A DNA stretch of 64,000 bases from Axinella damicornis (lineage: Eukaryota; Porifera; Demospongiae; Axinellida; Axinellidae): positions 1,355,836 through 1,419,835 of the forward strand of contig OZ007511.1 of the NCBI GenBank assembly GCA_963931865.1, in the 5' to 3' direction. A program made the position numbers and the translations under genes. The notes below the pieces were generated by a model that was not told the origin of the DNA, searched no databases, and saw only the letters and a program-made list of their open reading frames with translations. Below are positions 33,601 through 43,451 of the stretch, piece after piece; position 1 is the stretch's first letter; each line of letters opens with the position of its first letter.

Positions 33601-36486
33601 CAATGGTGGCCCTGTCCGACCACTCCATGGAGCCACAACGGTACGTGAAGACAGCGTATGATGACACGTAGTCTGTGATGACAATGCCCTGGTATGTGTT
33701 GGTCTGCAATGGACAAATATACTTATGTTAACATTGTTGGTTAGGTGGTGGTGGTGGGGGGGGCAAAAAGATTCGGGGGGGGATGAATGTCCCCCCCCCC
33801 CCCCCCCCCCCATATGAAACCCAGATATCATTGTAGAAAAGATAAAGAAATTAAAAAGGGAATGGAGGATGATGTACACTGTAGGGAGGAGGATAATGGG
33901 AAAGGGAAAGCAGGGAAGGAGACGACGAGAAGGGGGAGAACGTGAAGACGGAGGAGGAAGGGAGAGGAAGGGAAAAGGGGAAGTACCTCAGGACTGCCTG
34001 CAGGCATGACTCCATGAGGATAGGGGTGGACCTGATCCCACACAGCCACCAGCATCCATCTACCGGTGAAATTATCACTGGTTTGGTTGGACACAAAATT
34101 GCTGACTTCCATGATCAAATCCACAGCTTCTTGTGAGTCTCCTTCTTTCACCACCCCATACAAAATGTCCCCTGAGCGACGGATGTCCACGTCACTCCAG
34201 AATGGGGCCACAAGGTAAGCAGCGACAGTGTCGGACAATAATCCAGGGAAGAGCACGGGGGAATGCATGTAGAATGGCTCACGGAAGGAGATGATGCTAT
34301 TGGTGCCGACCTGAGGGAATAGTGTTTCAAATCCTAGTTGTAGGTCCTTGAGTTTTACACTACAGTTCTGACCTCAGCTATAGACAACCACTGCACACAC
34401 ATACACTTTAAAATTGATGCCTAGATTCGGAAAGCTTTTCTGATATCCATTTGCGAAAACCGTAAGGCTTCTTACAAGAATCAGATGATGGTTTCTTCAG
34501 AAGACGCGTACCTATGTCTCCGAAGAATGGTGCAGCTTCACTTATGGATCTTCCAGAGTTTGTTTAGGCCTTCCGTAGCAGTGTTTAGGTCTTCCAGAGA
34601 CACCTTTGTAACAGCAACCTGGACCAGCTACGGATATTTGCAGGGAACCGCTTCCATCATGGCTCCAGATTTACACGACAAAAGCAGCTCTGGAAGACCT
34701 AAATGCAGCTGCGGAAAGCCTAAACGAAGCTCTGGAAGATCCATAAGCTAAGCTGCATGCACAGAACTTAGGTACATACAAAGCCAGTGCTCTTCAGAAG
34801 AAGCCTTTTGCATTTTGGGGAAAAAAATTCTGATTCTCGCTAGAAGCCTTCTGGTTTGTGGTGAAGCTGCACCACAAACACATGTTGGAAAAGCGTTCCG
34901 AATCTCGGCATCAATCTAGAGATGCGTACAGTAAGTTAGTGTAGCACTCACAAAGGCAACTATCTGTGAACTGTTTCCAAAGGGCAAGCCAGGTCTTGGT
35001 ATGCTTATGGCTTGTGATGCTCCATCGTCAAAGCGACCGACTTGCATCGTGTCAACACCAGGGGTCATACTCAAGTTCAAGAAGGGAAGGAATGTTGTGG
35101 CTGTGCAGGACAGAAGCAGACATGCATGCAATGTATACTCACATTTGTCATGTATTTAGTGAGACACTGATATACGTAGGGAGAGAATAGGCTTAAACAA
35201 CCACGTGCATGTAAGCCTATATTATGTGAAGAGTACTATAAGTCTCAGAGGAGGTTGGACACGGTCATGTGACCTATGTGCATAGGTGAACTTATATGGA
35301 GGTTTACTATACCGAATTGTGTTCTCGGTATAGTCTTTACGACTATCTCAACAAATTGACATCATTCGAAAGCTCTAGTAGAGTAGATTCCAAATATGCC
35401 GTCAACCCCGTTCAACCCCTGGGTCACTTAGGCTGTACAGCCTCTTGAAAGATGGACCACGTGGGATGGCGGAGAATTCACACCCCGGTACTCCAGCAGG
35501 AAACCTTCCCAACCTGATGCGTCTTCAACGTACTCCTACCTTTCAAACTCCCCAACTGTAGCTTAACTTCTCGTTGGCAATTTACATTTTCCCTCGGTCC
35601 CAGGCCATATTGATTTGGGAATGAGGCTGGCAAGGTTAGGAATGTAAAATATCCATTATTTCCGTTCAGGCACAGCGCATACTCACTTGCACAGAAAATG
35701 TGTCCAACCTCCTCTATATAAGTCTCGTCCCTCCCCCCCCCCCCCCCCCCCCCCCCCACCCCGAATCACCATCTCATAATTGCAGGTAATACATAATGCA
35801 ATGTTTCTATTGGTTCGTTGAAATCACTCCGTGGAATATTTTGACGAGTACCAGATGGATTTTCCATACAGTGCCTCCAGCAGGGGCATGAGATGAATCA
35901 TACTGGCTACATATGCATACATAGGCATTCCGTTGAACACGCTTCATGCGCACATACAGTGCCTATTTCAAACCTTCGGGCATACCAGTCACACGTACCT
36001 GCAGCTGGTGGTACAGTGGGTGTCCCGCTTGTAGGCGGGCTAGTGGTACCTGCAAATAACAGAAAGAAGACAGTAGGTGACCAAACTGTAGCATCTTGAT
36101 CGGCTCCTATTTCAGATGGCTAATTAAGTCCGGGTCATTCTTTTTTCAACACTGGATCATGGAGTCGGGTAGTTATGGTGATGAGGGGGTGTGAGTCTTC
36201 CATAGCTTGCTTAGGCCTCCGGACCTTCCTCTTTGGTGGAGATGTACCATGATTTGGTTTCCATAAATGGATATCATTTTCAAAGATGCAAAGTGCAAAG
36301 TGGTGTTACAACGGCACAGGCAGCACTCACTGAGGCACAGCTCCGCAAAGTCGCTGCAGCAGTCTCCGAAGAAGAGGCAAGTCGTGTCGCAGTAGCATGT
36401 GGCAGGCTGTCCGGCACATGAGAAGTCACCATTGAATCCAAACTGGCAGCAGCCTGTGTAGCCGGCAGCGCGGCAGGAGCCAACCG
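26529..36486 (-). CDS. SMB-NIDO-NIDO-stalk-FN3-FN3-TM receptor (copy 1), 5' end not found
   Basis: Fifteen minus-strand exons join with matching phases: 36331-36486, 35999-36049, 34952-35100, 33987-34310, 33436-33703, 32617-32756, 31831-32083, 31533-31615, 30986-31232, 29682-30044, 29193-29402, 28493-28585, 28104-28400, 27715-27889 and 26529-26937. They encode about 1,071 aa. The order is a somatomedin-B-like domain, a short TP linker, two NIDO domains, a Pro/Thr/Ala-rich repeat stalk, two fibronectin type III domains, one TM helix and a 136-aa tail with NPLY and PPDY motifs. It is a cell-surface adhesion or matrix receptor by architecture. The first exon is phase 1, so a signal-peptide exon should lie further upstream; I could not find it in 36487-38000. 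Confidence 0.85.
27648..27684. repeat. Poly-G run next to the TM exon
   Basis: About 37 G residues on the plus strand (poly-C in the transcript), preceded by a (GT)n tract, lie just downstream of the TM-exon donor. In copy 2 the same place has expanded to about 230 bp of G-rich sequence. Confidence 0.95.
27715..27889 (-). CDS. Receptor copy 1: transmembrane exon
   Basis: The exon encodes VPGVVPPGRQTGLSGGG followed by a helix with core VAGVVIAMFIVIILLLVTLS and the stop-transfer WRRKQTK. It is phase 1 in and phase 2 out; the donor GTGAGT follows at 27714-27709. Copy 2 (58083-58257) has the same length and differs at few positions. Confidence 0.9.
28104..29402 (-). CDS. Receptor copy 1: two fibronectin type III domains
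   Basis: FN3-1 is split over 29193-29402 (PPGRVRNIVAMRI, LVVSWQSPAVTNGQLTSYQV, SIFSVTIPRL) and 28493-28585 (RYIPYYISIRAGNTAGYGE), the usual FN3 signature. FN3-2 is a single phase 1-1 exon, 28104-28400 (PSIAPADVNTERLNGT, MTVTWTVL, ITGYTVSYE, AYSVTVRANTAAGAG). A basic RRKRDSEE stretch in FN3-2 could be a furin-type site (inference). Confidence 0.88.
29403..29632. repeat. (GGGA)n, i.e. a long TCCC polypyrimidine tract at a 3' splice site
   Basis: About 230 bp of GGGA/GGGGA repeats on the plus strand directly abut the acceptor of the FN3-1 exon (exon begins at 29402). In the transcript the strand is CCCT-rich, so this microsatellite supplies the polypyrimidine tract. Copy 2 has the same arrangement at 60334-60648. 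Confidence 0.9.
29682..30044 (-). CDS. Receptor copy 1: Pro/Thr/Ala repeat stalk
   Basis: A phase 1-1 exon of 363 nt encoding TTPTETRMSTTAIPTPAIA and several AVPTPAVTAMT-type repeats, likely an O-glycosylated stalk between NIDO-2 and FN3-1. Copy 2 (378 nt) differs by an in-frame 15-nt net change in repeat number. Confidence 0.8.
30115..30476. mobile_element. MITE with TTTAAAATTGATGCCG ends
   Basis: Left GGTACGTGTCTTTAAAATTG and right AATTTTAAAGATGCGTACC with CGGCATC are inverted repeats. Relatives are at 34404-34929 and, in copy 2, 61139-61469. Internal sequence carries repeated GGAAGGCTTCTT and TAGGCCTTC motifs and no ORF. It sits in an intron. Confidence 0.75.
30643..30692. repeat. (GA)n microsatellite
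   Basis: About 25 GA dinucleotides in an intron of the receptor. Copy 2 has a shorter run at 61639-61662. Confidence 0.95.
30986..32756 (-). CDS. Receptor copy 1: second NIDO domain (exons 32617-32756, 31831-32083, 31533-31615, 30986-31232)
   Basis: The coding order is SYLPFLDQTAGNQQ, then GTNGIISFGAEFPHWN, VVAPYWADADARLDGEIRYE, TWMMVTIWDEVHPWPHGNG, and TNTFQAILITNQTKSYAVF with EWSDEATIGFNAAG. This is a complete NIDO domain with the same internal phase-0 border as the other NIDO domains here, plus an extra phase-1 intron inside the WDEVHP exon. Splice phases 1, 0, 1, 0 and 1 agree throughout. The first exon's donor (GTAGTT) is weak. Confidence 0.83.
33436..35100 (-). CDS. Receptor copy 1: first NIDO domain (exons 34952-35100, 33987-34310, 33436-33703)
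   Basis: FLPFLNLSMTPGVDTMQVGR, DDGASQAISI and FGNSSQIVAF form the start. GTNSIISFREPFYM, YLVAPFWSDVDIRRSGDILY and WDQVHPYPHG form the middle. NTYQGIVITDYVSSYAVFTY and EWSDRATIGYNAAGD form the end, then a short Pro-rich linker. Both internal junctions are phase 0. It precedes NIDO-2 in tandem. Confidence 0.85.
34404..34929. mobile_element. MITE related to the TTTAAAATTGATGCC family
   Basis: CTTTAAAATTGATGCCTAGA and TCTCGGCATCAATCTAGAG are imperfect inverted ends. The interior has GGAAGACCTAAAT/TTTAGGTCTTCC inverted arms. It fills the intron between the first two NIDO-1 exons. Confidence 0.65.
35720..35758. repeat. Poly-C run
   Basis: A C-rich homopolymer in the intron upstream of NIDO-1; a similar C run sits at 33791-33810 near 33.8 kb. 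A TAGCCTC-type mini-palindrome (CCCAGGCC/GGGAATGAGGCT) is at 35592-35631. Confidence 0.85.
35999..36486 (-). CDS. Receptor copy 1: somatomedin-B-like domain and TP linker (36331-36486, 35999-36049)
   Basis: The exon 36331-36486 encodes SCRAAGYTGCCQFGFNG, SCAGQPATCYCDTTC and FFGDCCSDFAELC, a ten-cysteine variant of the somatomedin-B pattern (CxCDxxC, GDCCxDF). The next exon is a 17-residue linker, TTSPPTSGTPTVPPAA. All three junctions are phase 1. Somatomedin-B domains mediate protein binding in matrix proteins; the partner here is unknown. Confidence 0.8.
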
Positions 36487-36931
36487 CTGCAGGGTGTCAC
36501 AAAGTGATTGCAGTTCAATGTCATTTGCCCTATACATACGCATATTTACACACAGTGCACACATACGTATACATACACAAACAAATGTTCACCACACACA
36601 CACACTTGTAGTGGATATGGTCTTCCAATTGTGGGTGATTTGTCGATATATAATAGTGCTACGTTTGATTGGTGGTTTTGTGCTGTGGGGTACGGGAGGG
36701 GGAGGGGGGAAGGAGGGTATAACTGTTGGTAGTTGACAGTTCCTATCATTGTCAATAATATTGACGATAGCTTTGTACAACCTGCTGTGGGCAAAATCAT
36801 TCATACTGAGAGGATGTTTGTCTTTGTTAACTAAAGCATCAAGTGACAACAGGGCCGATTGGATACAACCAACCTAGGAGCCTAGGAAGTTAGTGTTACC
36901 AGACTGTGGTAAGACTTGGCACGAACACGCA

Positions 36932-37934
36932 GTTAGTCTCTGTCCCAGACCCAAACCAACCTAGGAGCCTAGGAGGTTAGTCTCTGTCCCAGACCCAAAC
37001 CAACCTAGGAGCCTAGGAGGTTAGTCTCTGTCCCAGACCCAAACCAACCTAGGAGCCTAGGAGGTTAGTCTCTGTCCCAGACCCAAACCAACCTAGGAGC
37101 CTGGGAGGTTACTGAGGATTTCAGGTTGCTTGTCCCAGATCCATTCAAGAAATTAGCGCATGCGCATACGTATGGCCATGGAAACTGCCCTGTACTTGAA
37201 GTCTAAGCTAGCTGGGAATTGCTGCGTTCGTTCGAACGATTGTGCGTTCGTTTACGGTACGGCAAGACAGCTACGCCATATAAATGGCGAAGGCGCACAC
37301 CGCGCACTCTCCCACCAGTGCGCATGCGCCGAAAATTTGAAATGGATCTTGGACAAGCAACCTGAAATCCTTAGTAGTCTCTGTCCCAGACCCAAACCAA
37401 CCTAGGAGCCTAGGAGGTTAGTCTCTGTCCCAGACCCAAACCAACCTAGGAGCCTGGGAGTTTAGTCTCTGTCCCAGACCCAAACCAACCTAGGAGCCTG
37501 GGAGTTTAGTCTCTGTCCCAGACCCAAACCAACCTAGTAGCCTAGGAGGTTAGTCTCTGTCCCAGACCCAAACCAACCTAGTAGCCTAGGAGGTTAGTCT
37601 CTGTCCCAGACCCAAACCAACCTAGGAGCCTAGGAGGTTAGTCTCTGTCCCAGACCCAAACCAACCTAGTAGCCTAGGAGGTTAGTCTCTGTCCCAGACC
37701 CAAACCAACCTAGGAGCCTAGGAGGTTAGTCTCTGTCCCAGACCCAAACCAACCTAGGAGCCTAGGAGGTTAGTCTCTGTCCCAGACCCAAACCAACCTA
37801 GGAGCCTAGGAGGTTAGTCTCTGTCCCAGACCCAAACCAACCTAGGAGCCTAGGAGGTTAGTCTCTGTCCCAGACCCAAACCAACCTAGGAGCCTAGGAG
37901 GTTAGTCTCTGTCCCAGACCCAAACCAACCTAGG
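36932..37934. repeat. 44-bp tandem array (long version)
   Basis: Units start GTTAGTCTCTGTCCCAGACC at 36932, 36976, 37020, 37064 and so on. The array is interrupted at 37110-37376 by a TA-flanked MITE and continues to 37934. Units are more uniform than in the copy-1 array, suggesting recent expansion or homogenisation. Confidence 0.95.
37112..37374. mobile_element. 263-bp MITE inserted in the 44-bp array
   Basis: About 30-bp inverted ends, CTGAGGATTTCAGGTTGCTT and AAGCAACCTGAAATCCTTAG, are flanked by TA on both sides. Removing the element and one TA restores an ordinary repeat unit. This points to a Tc1/mariner-type non-autonomous element. Confidence 0.85.
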
Positions 37935-38446
37935 ACATGTAAACACACCAGTGGAGTTGTCTTGAATGGGTAGTCGTCAGGACGCGTCTAGTGTTGCTAT
38001 GGTGCGCTACCTAGCAATGCGTGTATACCCCGCCCTTAGGATATATCATACTTATAGTATGTATGGCAGTCACGTGCCATATGGCTGATACAGCCCCTCA
38101 GCCTCGGGGCTGTGCCCCTTGGGTTCACTACTGTATAAGCCATACAGCACCAACTACCCTTCCCACTAGGAGGAAGGGTCTGAGTACATGTGTACACTCA
38201 GCAATTATGTGTGTGTAATTAATTAATGGTAAATGGTGATACCATGCATACGATTACTGTGACCTCCCTCAATTTTGCTAAACACTTGGCGGTACCTTAA
38301 TAAGGTCGCTGGGTATTGAGTACCCATATGCCAGATTGGCAAATGCACTCTGGTCAGCCTCGAGGGCATGCGATAAACAATTTTCTGCTGAATGTAGGGA
38401 TAATTGCGGCAATATTGTCACTTGCACCTGCAGCACTCGTACAGTA

Positions 38447-38787
38447 ACCTCGTTCCCAGGCCATTCCCACCTCCAGTCTTTGATCACTTGCAGTATGCAA
38501 ATATGGTGGGGGGAGGCTTGGGAAATCTGGTCACATGCAATGACATCAGGTAGATGGAAGGTAGACACACGGGGGGGGAGTGCTAGTGCATTCGCAACAG
38601 CAACGATACCGTTCAGGAACGGGTAGGTGCAAAATGGTAATTATTATGGGCACCGCACCCTGTACATTGTATGTCTGCCCTGTCTACCTGATGTCATCGC
38701 ACGTGACCAGATCTCCCAGGCCTCACCATATTTGCATATTGCAAATGATCAAAGACTGCATTTGGGAACGGCATGGGAACGAGGCTA
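38447..38787. mobile_element. Copy-2 counterpart of the long TAGCCTC-family palindrome
   Basis: Same position relative to the small membrane gene as 15332-15674, with the same arms (CCTCGTTCCCAGGCCATTCC and complement). The insertion therefore predates the block duplication. Confidence 0.8.
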
Positions 38788-38831
38788 CTCATGCCTCAAT
38801 GACTCGTTCACTCCTCATCTTGTTTCATCAG

Positions 38832-39136
38832 TTGCACAGACTTCATCAGTTGTAATGAGTTCATCGCCAATGCCTGGATCAGCTGGAAGCTTGACAGCAG
38901 ACTGTTGTACGGGTAAGAGATTTCAAAGTGGTTGCTGGTCTAGCAGGTAGTAGGGCAATTAAGTTAGGGCCAGGGCCAGCACTGAATGCATGTGTGTGTC
39001 CATTACCTATACTTAAAGTATGTACTTCCTGCCGAACCAATATCCATTTCCTTTGTTGATTTCTTTACAATTGACCGAACCAGGGATTTTGACTCACACA
39101 CACACACACAGTCACACACACACACACACACACGCA

Positions 39137-39187
<51 letters not shown>

Positions 39188-41089
39188 TCATTAGCACTTG
39201 CAGTACTCAATGCGCCAATGGAACTTGGACAGAAACCTACAGTGTGTGTGTGTGTCCTTTAGTGATCTTCCATGTGTACTACTGGCCAACCGAGATACCA
39301 CTGGGATTCATTATGACTTCTTTCAAGTAGCAAAAGTACACTCATTGTTCTTGAGGCATCAAGATTACGTAACCACAATTCAGTGCAGATTATCTGCTGA
39401 ACAATTTCTGATGGCAGTACTAGTAACCATATTGTTTTGACATGATAGGTCTACTATCATTGTGACACCTACATATCAATGTTACATATGTAGTAGGTAT
39501 CACACAGCCCTGCTCCCAAGTAATGTCGGAAGTTATTTCTGTAGCAACTTTGCAGTAATTGACACACAGCTGTTCTATCCTCCTTTAACTGCAGACCCAC
39601 CTTCATCTTCCATGGTCGTCATGATTGTGCCCATCACTACCACACCCTCCATCACCACACCCCTCCCCTCCATCACCACACCCCTCCCCTCGTCCTCGTC
39701 ACCCCCCACTGGCCCTCAAACTGGAGGTCTTACCACTGACCAAATTGTTGGGCTTGCGGTTGGTTTGGCGGCTGCAGTGATCCTGGTGTGTATCTTGATT
39801 CTCATCCTTGTTTTCTTCAGGTGCGTACTCGTGTACGTAATGTGACCATGCAAAAAGATTGTACCAGTGCCCAGCCTTGGGAAGCAGGAATGGTGGGTGG
39901 AGGGGCCTTGCCTACTCTCCCCACTCATTCAGTATCAAATGGACAGCTAGTAAAACACCAAGTTCAACTCACCTTCAGCTTCAAGACTAAGCGGGAGCCT
40001 CACACTGGCGGGAGCCTCTGAATTTTCAACAAGTTGCCAATCCATGGTAGACCGAGCGCTGGGATCTGGAATGAGGCTAAGTCCATGGAACCCACTGCAT
40101 AGCAAACAGCTGCTATGAGTATAGACAGTTAGAATCCCTTCTAGCTGTATAGTTGTATAAATCTACTTTGTATCATGCCTTCTACAAATGCGTCAGACTA
40201 ATCACTGATATTGCACTACCTGTTTAATATAATAGTAAGGTCACTGTTCTTTCAGGTACTAATTTTTAGCAAATTCTAATTTTTGAACCAGCTGTGTGAT
40301 GCTGCGTACGTGCCATCAGCAGGAGCACATGAGCCGCCGAAGGAGCATCAAACTAGTATAGACATGTTGTGCACCCTCACGCCTTACGGTCATACCTTAT
40401 ATGGAAGACCTTTGCAGTACCACACGAACACCAATTAATTTTGTCTTTTACATAATGGCCTCTTGCAGTATAAGCTAAAAGTTTGGGACGCTTGAATACC
40501 TACTACTGCCGCTAGGGCGGGCATGCTGGGTTTGACGCTCCTTTGCCACCTTCGGCAGCTCATGCACTCCTGCCATCAGCTAGCCGCCTATGAAGCATCA
40601 GAGCTTAGAGTAAGACCCGAGGCATCAGTGTGTTTGCCCTATCTGTTACACTAGCTTACCAGTTGCCAACTCGAGAATAATAATTATTGGTAATAGTCAT
40701 CAACATGCCCAATCCGCTAAATTTTCACCTTTTGTAATAGTGACCTTAAGGTACATGTTGTATTGGGTCATCATTATGTCAGACTACACTGGATATGTCA
40801 GCTAGACCACACATAAGGTTAGCCTCATTCCCAGACCCGTCTCGGGTCTAGAAACGAGGCTAACATAAGATGTACTGTGCTTAATTTGTGTGTGTGTTTC
40901 AACATCATATTCATTGAAAGATGAACTATATACTTCTTTTACAGCATCCGTAGCTACATGCACAAAAGTTCTGCAGTGACTCCATTCAAAAGTTCAAAGG
41001 AGGCTGGTGGCAAAGGGAAAGTGGTTCAGGTGACCTCGGTGACACATGGAGAAGCTGTTGCCATGGATTCACTGCCCAAGTCAGCCTAA
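38832..41089 (+). CDS. Small Ser/Thr/Pro-rich membrane protein, copy 2, lacking exon 1
   Basis: Exons 38832-38912, 39595-39820 and 40945-41089 match exons 2-4 of the gene at 14251-18000 with the same phases and no stop codons. The ectodomain has two ITTPLPS repeats instead of five plus an inserted PQTG, all in frame. The TM segment (IVGLAVGLAAAVILVCILIL) and tail are unchanged at protein level in what I compared, with silent changes (GGT/GGC, TCA/TCG). No signal-peptide exon is visible upstream. The copy may use another first exon, be expressed only as a fusion, or be non-functional. Confidence 0.65.
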
Positions 41090-41782
41090 CACATGCACTT
41101 GTTGTACAGCCGCATATAGTCAGATCATTGGTACAAGAGCAGCTACATGGTTTTCTACTGGTTTTGACAATTTTGTGTGTTTCAAACAATATCTCTTCTA
41201 GTAAGTAGCCATAATTATGCAAATGATATTGTTTTGTGGAATTTCCAAACAGATGTCTTTTTGCTGTAAGTCTATGCATGGTTGCTAAGCTACCCTGGCT
41301 CCACGTTTACTTTAGCACTTCCTTGTGTATTTAGCGAATCCAGTTATAGCTGTCATTATCATGAGATTGTGACACCAGCTAACGTGTGCCTGGCTCAGAA
41401 TAGCTGCAGTATGCGTATTATTATAGGGCATAAGAAGGAGCCCTGACCTAGCGGGGAAGGAAGCATGCCTGCAAAACATTATGTATAGAATCAACCTCAG
41501 AGCAATATTCTCGTTCCCAAGCTTTTCATCCAGCCTGAAATCACTTCAGGGAAACCGGCTGCGTGTACATGTATATAGTCTTATAGAATGATGGGATGAA
41601 GACTCCAGGAAGGGTATAGAGCACCTGGTGAAATGGAGAGCGTGATGTCTGGGTCAAAAGCAGAGCAGCGTGAAAGAACGATTTAGGTGAACATGCAGGT
41701 TCAACAATACTGTTCCCACAATCTAACCCCTAACTCTGAATTCCTGACTGAACCCACCTCCTGTGACTCGTCTGTTAATTAA

Positions 41783-42386
41783 CCCTTTAAGCCCCATTGA
41801 CATCTATAGACGTCATTTAGACCTTATGCACTTGTAGGGCTTCTCGTCAGTCCAAAAAGAGACCAAAAAGGCTTCAGAGGGCCTAGGGACAACTTTGAGG
41901 GATGAACCAAAAAATTTGGTCAGATTTCGGCACACCCCCCCCCCCCACTAAACGTAGAAGCGGGGGGGTATTGAAAGGGGGGGGGGGGGGGGGGCAGCAG
42001 CCCCCCCTTCGCATGTTGTGGGTGGGTTTTTTAATGAGATTCATTGACCTGAGGATTTTTTGATTCTAATGGTATTCATAGACCCCACCCAGGGCCTCAA
42101 GAAAACATGGTGTAAGGTGTGCCATCAGTCAGATCTGGCCCAAGTTTAGGGAAATGCTGGGCGAAAATCTGGCTGACATCCACCTTTGACCTCCGATTGC
42201 TGGGCTTGTGGGGGGTCATGAATATCATTAACAGTTTTGCCAGAGGGGTCTCTCCACGTGTGCGGGCCCCACCAAGTTTGGCCGCTGAGGAGCGAATGCT
42301 GTGGGAGAGGAGTACCTACGAAAGTGGTGTGCGCTGAATGCATGAAAATGTGTTGTCTTGGTGGGAAGAATTCTGTGGTTAAAGGG
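41783..42386. mobile_element. piggyBac-like non-autonomous element 1
   Basis: Termini CCCTTTAAGCCC and GTGGTTAAAGGG are flanked by TTAA on both sides (41779-41782 and 42387-42390). TTAA duplications and CCC ends are the piggyBac signature. Interior contains C and G runs and a conserved block AATATCATTAACAG. No transposase is encoded. Confidence 0.85.
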
Positions 42387-42620
42387 TTAACTCTACATTA
42401 ACTGGAGTGATATTATATTCCCTCTGACTTTGCCCAAGGCAATACACTGAACTAATACTGGATAAAACAACATTCACACCCTAGAAACCGAATTTCATAG
42501 TACAACTACTACATACCACAGTAGCAAGTGTTCACTGGATGACGGTCTGGGAATGAGACTGTGTGGGAAGTGGGATGCAGGCTAGCGCTCATGCAGGTGT
42601 TCTTGTTGTGGATCTGTTAA

Positions 42621-43216
42621 CCCTTTAAGCCCTATTGACGTCTATAGACGTCATTTAGACCCTATGCACTTGTAGGGCTTCTTGTCAGTCCAAAAAGCGA
42701 CCAAAAAAGCGTCAGAGGGCCCAGGGACGACTTTGAGGGCCGAACCCTAAAAATTTGGTCAGATTTCGGTGCGCGCCCCCCCTCCTCCCACTAAACGAAA
42801 GGCAGGGGGGGCGAGGGGCCCCCCTTCGCCTGTCGTGGGCGTTTTTTCATTTTAATGAGATTCATTGACCCGAAGATTTTGATCCTAATGATATTCATAA
42901 ACCCCACCCAGGGCCTCAAGAAAACATGCAAATTGGTGGTGTAAGGTGTGCCATCAGTCAGATCTGGCCCAAGTTTAAGGAAATGCTGGACGAAAATCCG
43001 GCTGACATCCCACCTTTGACCTCCGATTGCTGGGCTTGTGGGAGGTCATGAATATCATTAACGGTATTGCCAGAGGGGTCTCTCCATGCGTGCGGGCCCC
43101 ACCAAGTTTGGCCGCTGAGGAGCGAATGCTATGGGAGAGGAGTACCTACGAAAGTGGTGTGCGCTGAATGCATGAAAATGTGTTGTCTTGGTGGGAAGAA
43201 TTCGGTGGTTAATGGG
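42621..43216. mobile_element. piggyBac-like non-autonomous element 2
   Basis: Clearly the same family as the previous element, flanked by TTAA at 42617-42620 and 43217-43220. Copy 1 has the unoccupied GATCTGTTAATTTCC at 18804-18818, so insertion followed the block duplication. Confidence 0.9.
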
Positions 43217-43451
43217 TTAATTTCCATTCTCATAATCATAATTATGGCTGTCCTCATTCTCATATCACTGACCTCAATATTCCCTATACACTATTCAGGC
43301 TGACCCCAGCACAATAACCGCAGGCATAATATTATTATTGAAGTAACTTGGGCTGAAACTAGAATTCATTTTGGCACTGTTTACACGCCATAATAAAATT
43401 AATGGTAGCATAGCTAATAACTTTCTGGTCCATGGTAGCTAACATTGTCAA

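Larger units (their letters stand above)
36487..38831. other. Boundary between receptor copy 1 and duplicated block 2
   Basis: Contains the long 44-bp tandem array, its inserted MITE, and the region equivalent to 14820-15727 of copy 1. No exon was recognised on either strand. In particular there is no counterpart of the signal-peptide exon at 14251-14329. Confidence 0.6.
41090..43451. other. Intergenic region with two TTAA elements
   Basis: Equivalent to 18001-18999 of copy 1 but 1.4 kb longer, nearly all of it explained by the two piggyBac-like insertions. No gene was seen. Confidence 0.7.

Noticed and set aside
36233..36421. Plus-strand ORF across the somatomedin-B exon
   Set aside because: Antisense shadow of the cysteine-rich minus-strand exon, which has matching splice sites and domain motifs.
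36932..37934. CRISPR-like array
   Set aside because: 44-bp units abut without spacers; ordinary tandem repeat.
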